Assembly (NCBI GenBank): GCA_003116975.1
Contig: BGKB01000087.1
Span: 124,001-188,000, forward strand
Direction of reading: 5' to 3'
Source of the DNA: Aurantiochytrium sp. KH105
Taxonomy: Eukaryota > Sar > Bigyra > Thraustochytrida > Thraustochytriidae
Length of the DNA: 64,000 nt
A program made the translations under genes and the position numbers. Of this stretch, positions 38,701 to 49,157 are shown in pieces; position 1 is the stretch's first letter, and the number at the start of each line of letters is the position of its first letter. The notes beneath the pieces were generated by a model. The model was not told the origin of the DNA and made no database searches. It saw only the letters and a list, made by a program, of their open reading frames with translations.

Positions 38701-40371
38701 CGACATGGTCACGAACGTCGCCGCACTGTTATTGAAATAAATACTAAGAAATAACGCAGCCGTTGGCTCTGTCCTCTTCCTCATCCTTGTCCTCGTTCCC
38801 GTCGCCGTTGCTCTCTTGCCGTAGGTGGGCCAACCACCCTCCTTCCCGCCCAAACCTCACCCCTGCAAGCTGCTCTCTGGCGGTCGCCACTTAACCGACG
38901 TTCCGGTCCCGCCGCCATGCAGCTGCAGAAAGCTGCAGAAAGCTGCAGAAAGCTGCAGCAGCTTTCGCGACCGATGGATGTACGGGGATGCCTTCGCGCC
39001 CTCGCTCTCAGCGCAGCGCAGCGCGGCGCGTCGTTCGCTCGAGCTCGAGGCTCTTCTTCATGGCCGCGATGACCGCCTTCGTCACCTTGCGCATCCTCCT
39101 CCTCGTGTCGCCCGTGCGTGCGGCGATGAGTCTGAGGACATTTCCTCGCAAGCGGCTCGCAGCGTGCGGCCGGCGTTCACCCGGCGGTTCGTGGCGGCAG
39201 CAGTGGCAGCTGCAGCGCGCGAGCTCGGCCTCGTCGGCCCCGTCTCCGCCAGCTGCCTGCCTTCATCCACGCCGAGCTCGGCCTAGCGGTGTTGGCGAAG
39301 ACGACGAAGACGACGAAGACGGCGAAGTCGGCGAGGACGGCGAAGATGGCGAGGGCGGTCAGTTGCGTGTTGCTGTTGAGCGCGGCGCCGAGGGCCTGCG
39401 CGTCCCGCAGCGCGCGGGAAACCGCCGCAGCCGCGCGCGATGCGATGCGATGCGAAGCGATGCGATGCGAAGCGATGCGAGCAGAGGCAGCTCGCTCGCT
39501 AGCCCGCAACGCCGCCGCGCTGCGCCTCGCCCGTGGACATCGCGGCGCCCCGGCTCGTCCCAGGCTCAGGTCGCGGCGGCGAGGTCTTGAGAATTCGCCG
39601 CAGCCGCCGCGGCGTGCTTGCTTGTGCATGCGGGTGCGCGCGTGAGTGTGTGTGCGCGGGGGTGTGCAGTGTGCAGGAGCCAGGCGAGCGCAAGAGGGAA
39701 AAACTAACGGAGGCGAAATGCGGAAAGCAGCGAGCTTCCGCAGGGAAAGAAGGCTTGCCAGCCCGGCGGAGTTGCGGTGCTTGTGCGTCACGTGAGGAGG
39801 GAGCACGCGGCGTCGGCGTCGGTCCCGGCGGAGGCGGCCGCGCGAAAGCGGTTTCCGCCGCGATGAACTGATGTCGTGTCCCGAGCACACACGAACGGAG
39901 GCGATCGATCGACGGGCGGGCGGGCGACCAGTTAGTTCGTTGGCGAGGCTGGCGAGGAGTTGACGCGCAAAATTCGCGACAATACTTGTCATTTTTATTT
40001 TTATTTTTTTTCTCGTTGGAAGGTTTTCCACGCGGCTTCGAGGCGGCGAAATTTAACAGACCCAGTGCGCTTGCCGGGGGGGGTAGCATGGAGAGGAGGG
40101 GGGTAGGAAAAAATGGGCGCACAGCGAGGCACAGCATGAAAAAAACGACCAAGTACACCCTCTGTAGCAAGGGTGAAAAATGAGTCGATCATCAAAAATA
40201 TGACGAAGGCCGCCCTCTGTGGCAAGAGTGTAGAATGGCTCCAATCCCTGCAGTAAAGGGGTGGAGAGGAAAATGAGCCCAAAATTCGACAAAGTCCAAC
40301 TGATGTAGTGAAGGGTCGTACAAAGACACTGCAAATGCAAGAAGGAAACGTTTGTACACAAATGATTTCGT
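38701..40371. other. Intergenic, GC-rich, no convincing gene
   Basis: 1.7 kb. AAAGCTGCAG units lie at 38927-38955 and GCGAT/GCGAA pentamers at 39436-39480. Long overlapping frames on both strands translate these repeats. The right end (about 40140-40330) holds a degenerate tandem repeat. Confidence 0.5.
40140..40330. repeat. Degenerate ~58-bp tandem repeat, about four copies
   Basis: Each unit contains a CCCTCTGTAGCAAGGGTG-like core followed by an AAAATGA-like end. Recognisable cores begin near 40154, 40212 and 40247, with a weaker one near 40298. It sits just past the 3' end of the gap-cut gene. Confidence 0.55.
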
Positions 40372-40707
40372 TTAAGCAGTTTCGGAAGTGGTAGCACGGC
40401 TCATAAGAACTACCTTTACGGGTCTTGAAAAGCGTTCTCGCCATCCTTGCGTCTTCTGCTTGAGATGCTCGTACGATCTGTAAACGGTGTCTTCCACACT
40501 GTATAAGGAGTCTCCGAAACCAATCTTGTTGCGAATTGTATCATCGGTGATGGGATCCTTACGTGTCACACGCATCTCTTGATCAAGACAGTCGAAGAAC
40601 TCCTTAAAGTTGACGGTCAGTGCCATTTGTCTGCCTGCATACTCGAGCCCAAAGCCAACATTCGTCTGCAGGTTCTGGTCAAGATGGGGATGAAAGGACT
40701 TCCCCTG
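40372..40707 (-). CDS. C-terminal fragment of an unrecognised gene, 5' part lost in assembly gap
   Basis: From the gap edge the minus strand reads about 111 residues to a TAA at 40372-40374. The sequence looks like real protein: LDQNLQTNVGFGLEYAG, MALTVNFKEFFDCLDQEM, TDDTIRNKIGFGDSLYSVED, YRSYEHLKQKTQGWRERF. An internal ATG (40624-40626) could in principle start an 84-residue protein, but the frame continues protein-like above it. I do not recognise the family. Confidence 0.55.
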   Translation of the reverse strand, partial: QGKSFHPHLDQNLQTNVGFGLEYAGRQMALTVNFKEFFDCLDQEMRVTRKDPITDDTIRNKIGFGDSLYSVEDTVYRSYEHLKQKTQGWRERFSRPVKVVLMSRATTSETA

Positions 40708-40793
40708 NNNNNNNNNNNNNNNNNNNNNNNNNNNNNNNNNNNNNNNNNNNNNNNNNNNNNNNNNNNNNNNNNNNNNNNNNNNNNNNNNNNNNN
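40708..40793. other. Assembly gap (86 N)
   Basis: A run of undetermined bases. Sequence just beyond it may hold an upstream exon or promoter of the fragment at 40372-40707, but the true gap length and frame are unknown. Confidence 0.99.
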
Positions 40794-42291
40794 GGCCTGG
40801 CTCAACCCGTAGTGTCGCCTGCTGAGGTGGAATGCGCGCGGGTAAGGGCACGAGCACGAGCACGTAGATAGTCTTCTCCGCAGAGGTGAAGCACTTGCTT
40901 GCTTTCGCGACGACAACGATAGCGAAGCGTGGAAAGGAGGTCGAAGCGACGATGACCAATACAAACGGCTGCTGGGGATGCAGTTGCTCACAAAGGCAAC
41001 GCGCGGAAACGCAGAAATATGCAACTTTAGGGAGTCTCGCGCACCCCTCTCCCGTCCAGTGAAGCTGCCGTCGCCACGCGCGCCGACGTGCGCGGCAACG
41101 CACAGACGGCTCCAAGCCACGTCGGGGCCATCGCTATCTGCTATCTCTTACCCGCCCGCTGCCGCATGCTGCAGCCTCTGGCCGACCGCAACCCACCTGA
41201 CGATACGGGGTCTCGAAATAGAAAACCCTCCTCGATGGGGAGGCCCGATCAGAACCAAACGGAACGAGCAAGCTGTTTATTGTCGCGAATGATCAGATCC
41301 AGGCGATGAGTTCGTTCGCTGTTACAACCGCCACTGCGCATTACATTTTGCATTACATTGCACTACATTTCTTTCTTGACATCGCATCGCATCACATTGC
41401 GTTGCATTCACTGCCTTGCCTTGCATTGCACTGCCCTGCACTGCATACGTTGGGTGCACCGCGCCGCCCGCACGCTGAGCGCTGCACTGCGCCGCGCTGC
41501 GTTGCAAGCTCAGACAGAAAGGGGGAGCCAGAAGTGCTGCTCGGGTCACTTGCTCTGGCTGTCGGTTTGGGTTGGGTTGCCTCCGCTCGCCCTGGCTGGT
41601 TGCATTTCTTTCTTGCTTTCTTCGACCTTCTTTCTCTGCGCGCAAAAAGAGCCTCGAACAGCTCCTGCATTTTGCCGGCGGTGCACAACGGGACGCGAGG
41701 CGCAGCAGCCCCGCGCGAAACATTCTTCGCGGGCAAAGCCGAGACGCTCTGCACGGCCCCGCGCGGCGCGGCGAGAAGGCGCGGCGAGAAGGCGAGGCGA
41801 GGACTCGGGCGGGCGCGCGAGATCGATCGGCCAGGCAGATCGCCCGGGCCGGCGAAGCAGCGCAGGGACCGACCATCAGGACCCGGCAGGCGGACCTGGC
41901 CGACGCGTCGAAGAGTGCCAAGAAGGAGGAGGGCCCCGAGGAGGAGAACCAGCGCAGCGAGCCTCTGCCCGAGCTGCAGGGGCTGAGGCCGGCAACGGCA
42001 AACTCGGCCTCGACCTCGCGCCTGGACCTGCTGCTGGAGAGGGTGGGCAGCCCGCTCGCTAGCCAGCAAGGCAAGGCAAGGCAAGGCAAGGCAAGAACCG
42101 AAAGCCTCGAAACCGAGGCAGGAGGCCTAAGAGGAGTATAGAGTGCCAGTGGACGGTTGACATTGGCACATTCTTTGGAAGCTAGCACGGAAGCGAGCAG
42201 GCGAGCGAGCAAGAAGAGGGGAGGAAGCGAGGCAGACCAAGAAGAACAAGAACAAGTAGGAGGAGGAGGAGGAGGAGGAGAAGCAAGCATA
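40794..42291. other. Intergenic region upstream of the F-box gene
   Basis: 1.5 kb with no firm gene. CATTGC/CATTACA-type repeats occupy 41337-41445. A plus-strand frame at about 41870-42060 (ADLADASKSAKKEEGPEEE...) has protein-like composition but no start codon or splice sites that I can place. GGCAA pentamers (42066-42094), GCGA tetramers (42190-42212) and GGA triplets (42258-42282) precede the ATG at 42292. Confidence 0.45.
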
Positions 42292-43704
42292 ATGGCGCGG
42301 CGCGAACAAGGCCTCGAAAAGGCCATACCCCAGGAGCTCGTGTGCCACACACTCGGCTTTCTGAGCGTTGGGGACCTGGTCACCAAGGTGGCCTCGAGCT
42401 CGAGAAACATGAATAGGTTGGCTCTCGGCATCGTCGGCGACGACAAGCACAACGTCCCCGAATGGGATTGCGGTCAGCCTGTCGTTGAAGCCGTGCCAGC
42501 CCTCGCAGCACGATATGAACAGCTCCGAAGTCTGCGCAAAATGTTCAAAGAACTTGCGCAGGGCTCGAGTCGCCAAGCTCGCGCAGGCAGCCAAGCCTCC
42601 CACGCAAGCTATGATAGTATGACAGACAGCAGCACCGCTAGCTTCGGAACTCTCGCCTCCCTCCGCAGCAGCAGCAGCAGCAGCACGAGCACGAGCAGCG
42701 ATGAAAGCAGCGCCGCACCGTTGTCTCCTGAAATGAATGACCGAGAACTCAACCTTTGCCGCGCGCTTGAATCCCTCTGCCTGCAATTTTCGGACTCAAG
42801 GTTTGGCAAAATTGTCATGATGGACGATCGCGAGATACAGACCGCCACCGGAGTCAAGTTTCTCAACTACAAGGAACACAACGTCTGCTTTGGCAAGTTT
42901 GTCGAGCTACACGACGTCGTCCAGGCCGTCGCGGCCAAGCGCGAGCGTTACCTTCTCGACCACTTTGCGTTTCCCGACGATGAAGACGCCGACGACGCCG
43001 AGTCTCCTCGTAAGCGCGCAAGAAGCAACGTCGTGCAGCGCGTACGGCAAAACTCGATTGACAATCGCCAGGACGGCACGCTCACAAAGCAAGGTCTCGC
43101 GACGTGCAACCGCATCTTTGACTTTTTTGACGTCGACGGAGACAATTTGCTCGGATGGGAAGAGCTCTCGGCCATCAACCAGGCGGCAGGACTCCCTCTC
43201 AGTCTCAGCGCCTACCTTTGGGTTCAGGCCTCCTACGAGACGGGTGCGCATGGCCGCCTCACGAGGGCCGGCTACCACGCCATGTTTCTTGAGAACTTCA
43301 TTCGCGTGCCCCGCCTCATGTACAAGGATCTTATGCGACTCACAAACTACCTCGACACGTGCAACCGCGATGAGCTCGCGGGCCGGGTCCTTGCGCAGAT
43401 GCAGCACAATGACGAAAGCTTGGCTCCTGCGGCCCGAACGATCACCAACGCCGCAGTAGTAGCCGCCGCCGCCAACAACGACAACAACAACAACAACAAC
43501 CAGAATGCACACATCTTCACCCCTGAGATCTCGACGCATACAGCAGCAGTAGCAGCAGCAGCTGAGCTCGAGGACTTTGCCGATGGCGATGGTAGCGACA
43601 GTGACGTCGACGACGAAGACTCCCACTTTTCAGGCATGAACCTCGAAGACTCCGACATTGACGATACGGAGCATCTGGCACCCGCCGCTGCTGTAGCGTG
43701 GTAA
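42292..43704 (+). CDS. F-box-like protein with an EF-hand
   Basis: 470 residues from the ATG at 42292 (MARREQGLEKAIPQELV); the open frame upstream lacks an ATG and is repeat. Residues about 11-45 look like an F-box (IPQELVCHTLGFLSVGDLVTKVASSSRNMNRLAL). A Ser-rich linker (SSSSSSTSTSSDESS) and a central unknown region follow, with a basic PRKRAR (239-244) that may be a nuclear signal. A canonical EF-hand loop begins at D280 (DVDGDNLLGWEE), with a second helical region after it. The C terminus has Asn and Ala repeats and a long acidic tail. F-box proteins select substrates for SCF ubiquitin ligases; the EF-hand suggests calcium control. F-box assignment is moderate, EF-hand strong. Confidence 0.75.
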   Translation: MARREQGLEKAIPQELVCHTLGFLSVGDLVTKVASSSRNMNRLALGIVGDDKHNVPEWDCGQPVVEAVPALAARYEQLRSLRKMFKELAQGSSRQARAGSQASHASYDSMTDSSTASFGTLASLRSSSSSSTSTSSDESSAAPLSPEMNDRELNLCRALESLCLQFSDSRFGKIVMMDDREIQTATGVKFLNYKEHNVCFGKFVELHDVVQAVAAKRERYLLDHFAFPDDEDADDAESPRKRARSNVVQRVRQNSIDNRQDGTLTKQGLATCNRIFDFFDVDGDNLLGWEELSAINQAAGLPLSLSAYLWVQASYETGAHGRLTRAGYHAMFLENFIRVPRLMYKDLMRLTNYLDTCNRDELAGRVLAQMQHNDESLAPAARTITNAAVVAAAANNDNNNNNNQNAHIFTPEISTHTAAVAAAAELEDFADGDGSDSDVDDEDSHFSGMNLEDSDIDDTEHLAPAAAVAW

Positions 43705-44385
43705 TCGGGTGCACCGAGCCGGGTCATAGGACCCCAGCCAAACAGAAAGGGAAGCCAAGCGGACTCGCGCAATATCCCCCATTTCTCATGACGAAGACCG
43801 CCATGTACATATTCCACTCCATCTATCTTCGTCCCATCATGTACAAAATGCTATTCCAATTGATTTTCCCCTTTTGTTGGTGAATCGAGAACACAATCAG
43901 AGTACACAACTTGAACGAACGCAAGATACTTCTTTCCCTTGTCTTTAGTCGAGCGAGTTCACAACGTGAGCACAAGACTCCTTCCTCTCGAAAAGCGAGA
44001 TGGCTATTCCCTTTTACTAAAAGGACGCTGCGCATCGCAGACCCTCGGCTCTTGCTCCATGATGCATTGTCCTTCGTCAGCGCCTCGCACGGGTTGACGC
44101 ACGTACGCCGTGGTCAAGACTGCAGTACACCGCCTCACAGCCGCATCCGCTGTGAACGCAAGCAAATCCCAGGCTTGGGGAAGAGGAGGACCGTGATGAT
44201 CCAAGTCCGCCACTCCGCTCTTTCACAGGGAGCAAGCAAGAAAGCCATTCACAGTCAATGGGCCAAATCACAAAAGCAGACAACAACAGCAGCAGAGCGC
44301 CAACTTTGAGGATATCCCCGAGCGCGCGCGCCAGAGCAGCAGAGAGAGAAGGGCCTCACGCAGACGCAGAAGCAAGCGGAGCAGG
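43705..44385. other. Intergenic upstream of the first glutathione peroxidase
   Basis: 681 bp of 3' flank plus promoter. AACAGCAGC-type triplets lie near 44281-44296. No gene seen. Confidence 0.6.
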
Positions 44386-45267
44386 ATGACGGAAAGCGTG
44401 TACGACGCGTCGCTAAAGACGCTCGAGGGCGACAAGACCCTCGACTTTGCCTCGCTCAAGGGCAAGGTTCTCATCTTGGTCAATGTGGCGGGCAAGTGCG
44501 GCCTCACCAAGAACGAGTACACCGGCCTGCAGAAGCTCCACGACACGTACTCGCAGGATGGCCTTACCATCATTGGTTTCCCTTGCAACCAGTACGTTTC
44601 CTTTTCTCCCGAAGATGATAGGCTAGCATTTCGAGCCCCATCTTCCTCTTCCCCTTGTCTTACGACGCAGAGCTCCACATCAGAGCGAAGCAGGTGCCTT
44701 CGGGAGTTCATCGTGGCGTGACGGAACAATTGGACTGACACGAGTTTGACGGACGCGATGCAAAGATTCGGTGGTCAGGAGCCTGGAGACGCGGCAGACA
44801 TTCGGGAATTCGTCTCGACGAAGGTACGTCTTCGCAGAGACGAAGAAGAAAACCCTTTTGCACGCATAATCCAAATGCTAACAACGCAGCACAATGCTCA
44901 ACTCGCGCACAGTTTGACCCCCCCATTGCTTTCACGCTGACGGAGAAGATCAACGTGAACGGCGATGATGCGCATCCGCTCTGGAAGTACCTGAAGAGTA
45001 AGTTCTACACGTACATTCTTCCAAATGGTCCTTGCGAAGCCAAAATGGTCTAACACACGTCTTAATTTACACAACAAATGTCATGCGTGCATGTTTGCAG
45101 GCGTAAGCGCGGCCAACCCTGAGGAGCCCGATATCAAGTGGAATTTTACTAAATTTTTGGTTTCGCGTGACGGCGCGACGATTGAGCGCGCCGAGCCCCG
45201 GACGCCTGTGCTCACGCTCGAGGATCGCATCAAGGAAATGCTGGCGCAGCCTGCCCCAAGCCTTTAG
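44386..45267 (+). CDS. Cysteine-type glutathione peroxidase, four exons (copy 1)
   Basis: Exons 44386-44591, 44766-44823, 44913-44997 and 45101-45267 give 171 residues. Donors are GTACGT, GTACGT and GTAAGT; introns 2 and 3 contain CTAAC. Intron phases are 2, 0, 1. The protein carries NVAGKCGLT with peroxidatic C38 encoded as TGC rather than selenocysteine TGA, FPCNQFGGQEP (C67), and WNFTKFLVSRDG. No targeting peptide, so cytosolic. The resolving cysteine that yeast and plant thioredoxin-dependent relatives carry after the FPCNQ block is absent here (EFVSTKF). It reduces hydroperoxides, probably with thioredoxin or glutathione. It is followed in the same direction by a paralogue. Confidence 0.95.
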
Positions 45268-45806
45268 GCACCAACACCATTCTTGGTCAGGCATCGTCGG
45301 GCAACGAACACGCCGACATGGCCTTTCGACTATGCTCTACAAAAGAGCAAGACATTTATTTTTGCATTTCCCCTGAATTGAAGAATTTTTCATTCAATCT
45401 TATCCAATTGTGTGGTAACGCTTCAATGCAGCGCAGAATTTCAACTAACCCTCTCCTGGATGCTTTTTCAAGTAGCATCTTTTTCGCGCGGCTTCGCTCA
45501 CATCGATGTAGCAAATGACTTCTCCTTCTAGCATGATTTTGTAAAGCTAGACAAAGCCTTTCACCTCTCGCAGAATCCTCGCCCCCTTTGCGCCCTAGTC
45601 CTTAGTCTGTTTTGCTTTGCTTTCTTCTTATCGCTCTTTGCATCTTCATCTTTCTTTCATTTTTTTCCCCGCGTGCTCTGAAGCGCGAGCTCTGAAGCGC
45701 GAGCTCTGAAGCTGAAGGATTGCAAAAGAGGATTCGCGCACGAGGGAGACGCGGACGCAGCGCTTGACAGAGCAAGCAAGAACCCCGGATACCCAAGGTA
45801 GCCGAG
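45268..45806. promoter_or_regulatory. Intergenic between the two GPX genes, with 14-bp repeat
   Basis: 539 bp. A 14-bp unit GCTCTGAAGCGCGA is present 2.6 times at 45675-45711, about 100 bp before the second ATG. Otherwise AT-richer 3' flank. Confidence 0.6.
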
Positions 45807-46724
45807 ATGCTCAAGGCCTTGCGCGGACTGTGGACGCCACAGTCTCAGCTATCGAGCGTGTACGAGGCATCACTCAAGACGCTCGATGGCGGTGAGACGG
45901 TGGACTTTGCCAACCTGAAGGGCAAGGTTTTGCTTCTCGTCAACGTGGCGGGCAAGTGCGGTCTGACCAAGGGCGAGTACACGGGACTGCAAAAGTTGCA
46001 CGACAAGTACGCGCAGGAAGGTCTCGTCGTTGTTGGTTTTCCTTGCAACCAGTATGTTTGACTTGCAAAAGATCGGGGTCGTGCTTTGGCGATCACGGGC
46101 CGGATTGGGACGAAGCGAAACGAGCCTTTTGGGGAGTCTTCTGACGTTGAATCTCTCATTTTTTGAATTAATAGATTTGCTGGCCAGGAGCCTGGAGATG
46201 CTGCGAGCATCCGAAAGTTCGTCTCGACCGAGGTAAGTCACAAGACTTCATCATCATCATCATCGTCATCTTTGCGGGCGGTTGAATGAAAGACGTTGGG
46301 CCAACACCTCTTATCCTAACCTTGTTGCTTTCTCTTTTCTTCTTCTTTTGCTTTGCTTTGATTTTAAAATTAACAGTTTGACCCGCCCATCGCCTTCACG
46401 CTCACGGAGAAAATCAGCGTAAACGGAGACGACGCGCACCCTTTGTGGACGTACCTGAAAAGTATGTTTGTTTTGGCCCGGGAAAGAAGAACGAAGCCGC
46501 TGACCTGATCCTTTTCATACTTACGCATCGCGCGCACAGATGTCGGCAAGAGCGACTCAAGCATGCCACTGGCAATGATCAAGTGGAACTTTACCAAGTT
46601 TCTCGTGTCCCGAGATGGAGCCACGGTAGAGCGCTTTGAGCCAAAGACACCAGCTATTTCTCTCGAAGATCGCATCAAGGAAATGCTGGCCCAGTCTCCC
46701 CCCCGTGAAACCTCCAATTTGTAG
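45807..46724 (+). CDS. Cysteine-type glutathione peroxidase, four exons (copy 2)
   Basis: Exons 45807-46051, 46175-46232, 46377-46461 and 46540-46724 give 190 residues. Exons 2 and 3 are exactly as long as in copy 1 (58 and 85 nt) and all three phases match, proving tandem duplication of the intron-containing gene; intron sequences themselves have diverged. Donors are GTATGT, GTAAGT and GTATGT; intron 2 has a CTAAC site. An extra N terminus (MLKALRGLWTPQSQLS) may be an organelle signal. Motifs: NVAGKCGLT, FPCNQFAGQEP, WNFTKFLVSRDG. As in copy 1, the segment that would carry the resolving Cys reads KFVSTEF. The C terminus is longer and ends ETSNL. Confidence 0.95.
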
Positions 46725-47216
46725 GCAAGTCTCCTTTGCCACGTCAAATTATCAAAATATTGAGACGCGAGAAGAGGCCTTATCGGATCATTTCCAGAGA
46801 GGCATTGATACAAGTTAGCACTCCTTTCTCGAGAGCCGTGTTCTAGCATCGTAGTGGGTAAAACATGTGTCGCTGCGGATTTTACTTTGAAGCATCCAGA
46901 CATCATGCAGAAAGCATCGCGCAAAGAGAAGAAACAGTTCAATATCGTTGATTCGTGTAGTACGCGCCAAAAAGACCTCTTTTGTTCAAAGATAAAAAAG
47001 AGAAAAGATCTATCACGAAGCGCAAAAGTTCGATCGCAAAACCTGATCAGAGAAGGGCGGACGTGCAAGAACAGTCGCCCAAGTTTGAAACACGAGACAT
47101 GAGGGGCAGGCAGGCAGGCGATGCCGGCAATATGAAAGCAGTCCATGGCTCCGCCAAGTGGTTTTTTCCCCAGCAAAGTAGGGAAAAAAAAAAAGTGAAG
47201 GGCGCAGACCTAGACT
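46725..47216. other. Intergenic between convergent GPX2 and Myb genes
   Basis: 492 bp; A-rich stretches, no gene seen. Confidence 0.6.
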
Positions 47217-48856
47217 TTATACGGTCTTGACCGAGGCGCGCGTTGTCCGAGAAGAAGCACCTTTTTTGGCGGGGCCGCCGACCGACGACGAAGACGACGA
47301 CGAAGAAGACGAGACCATTTGACTGAGAATTTGCAAACTCGTCATGGCGTTGTCCTTCTCGGGAGGCTTGTTGGGTGAGATCGAGCTCGGAACGGCGTTC
47401 AGAGGCGACTTCCACAGAGGCGTCTCCGCAGCGCTCGTGGAGGACGTCTTGGGCGCCTTGGTGGCACTGGATCGCTTCGTGTCAATGGACGCAGGCGTCG
47501 TGAGATGCGGGCGTGAAGCACTGAAACTGGCCCCACGTCTCGCACGTGGACTGAGCGTCGACGAGAAGGAATCCGTACCTTGGCCGGAAGCCATTGCAGC
47601 AGCCGCGACGGCTACTGCGGCCTCGAGTTCCTCCTTGGAGTGGGTCGAGCGTGCGCCCTTGGCCTTGTCGTCGAGCGCGACGTTGCACAGGGAAATAAGA
47701 GAGCTGATAGAGGGCTCTGCCTTGCTCTTGCCCTTGGGCTTGGGTTTGGCAGCGCCCGCGGCAGCGCGCTTGCGGGGCGCGCGGGGTTTCGTTTCCTTGC
47801 GAGCCTTTTTGGGCGCCTTTGCTCCGGTCTTATCCGACGCTGCCTTGCGACCACGCTTGTTGGTGGCGCTGGCCTTCATCGTCGAGGCCGCGAGCGTGAG
47901 CGCGTCGATCGCGCTGCCACCGCTGGCGTTGACCTGGGCGATGGCAGCTGCGGCAGCGGCCTCTGCCGCGGCAGCAGCAACTTCGGCCGCGCGTGCCTTG
48001 GCCGACATTTCTTTGGCGTTGACAGTTCTATGGCGGCGGGTGGCGGCATTCCAGCGGTTCTTGACGGCGTTCTCGGGCCGCCCAGGCAAATAAATCTTGG
48101 CAATCTGGCTCCACTTGTTGCCCAGCTTGCTTTGGCCTTCGATGAGGAGCTGATCTTCCTCCTCGGTCCATTCGTCAGTCCTGATGTTCGGGTCGAGGTG
48201 GTTGAACCAGCGCTCGCGGCACTGCTTGCCGATACGCCCGGGTACGCGCGTTGCGATCTCGCTCCAGCGCGTGATGCCGCTCCGGATGCACGCGCGGATG
48301 GTCTCGTCCTCTTCAGGTTGCCAGGGGCCCTTGACGAGCCCAGGACGGAGCACCTTTTGCCAGCGATGCAGACACTGCACGTCCGTGCGGGTGTCGGCAA
48401 GGTACTCGCTTGCAATACGCTTCCAGTTGCGGGCGCCCACAAGCTTGACGGCGAGCTTGAGGGACTCGTCCTCGGCCTTTGTCCAGCGCCCAGATCCTTT
48501 TTTCCCAGACCCGGCAATGGCGGCCTGGCGGGCCTTGGCGGCCGCTACGGCGGCGGCGAGGTCACCGTTCTCTGCGTTGTCTTGGTCGCCCTCGCCTTCG
48601 ACTGCCACGGCCCCTGCATTCTCGGCGACGGGCGCGGGCGGCGCGCCATTACTGTCGTCGGCGGTCTGGGCAGGCGCCTCCTCGTGCGCCTGCTTGAAGG
48701 CGTCTCCGCCCGCGCTCACGCCGAGGAGGGTCTGCGCCGCGGCGCCTTCGTCGTGGCCGTCGCTGGCGGCGGTCTTATCCTGCTGCACCTTTGGCGAGAG
48801 CGAGGCCGGGCCTGTCTTGCGCGGCGCCCCGGCGGCCTTGGGCGTCGTGGTCGACG

Positions 48857-48902
<46 letters not shown>

Positions 48903-49157
48903 TGGTGCCATGTTTCCCGCTGCGACTTCTGCGGCGGGCAAAGGCGCGGCGGGCCCCGACGTGCTTTGCGCTGCCTGCGCGGGGGCCGTCTGCGTCTGCG
49001 TCTGCGTCTCTGCGGCAGGCGCCGCCCCGCCGGCCGGCTCGCGCGTCTCGGCGGCGTGCTCGGCGGTAACCGCAGCCCCGTGCGCCTCCCCCTCGTCCAT
49101 CTTCTCCGGCCGAGCAGCAGCCGCGGGCGTCTCTGCGCGGGTCTCCTCGGCGCTCAT
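47217..49157 (-). CDS. Three-repeat (R1R2R3) Myb transcription factor
   Basis: 646 residues from ATG (49155-49157). The long Ala/Thr/Gln-rich N terminus includes a poly-Ala run (about residues 83-100, DNA 48853-48903). Three Myb repeats follow at about 220-372: WTKAEDESL...NWKRIASEYL, WQPEEDETI...RWSEIATRVPGRIGKQCRERW, and WTEEEDQLL...KWSQIAKIYLPGRPENAVKNRW. The Trp spacing and the QCRERW / AVKNRW recognition helices are classical c-Myb type. Downstream are Lys/Arg/Pro-rich and Ser-rich stretches. 3R-Mybs in plants and animals control cell-cycle genes; a similar role is inferred. The open frame continues past the ATG through GC repeats and an undetermined base at 49792, which I discount. Confidence 0.92.

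Noticed and set aside
41322-42452. 376-codon minus-strand frame
   Set aside because: It translates microsatellites (ALPCLALPC) and the antisense of the F-box gene; no start support.
44592-44721. Reading the first GPX exon straight on past FPCNQ
   Set aside because: The continuation is non-homologous and crosses a GTACGT donor; splicing restores the family sequence.
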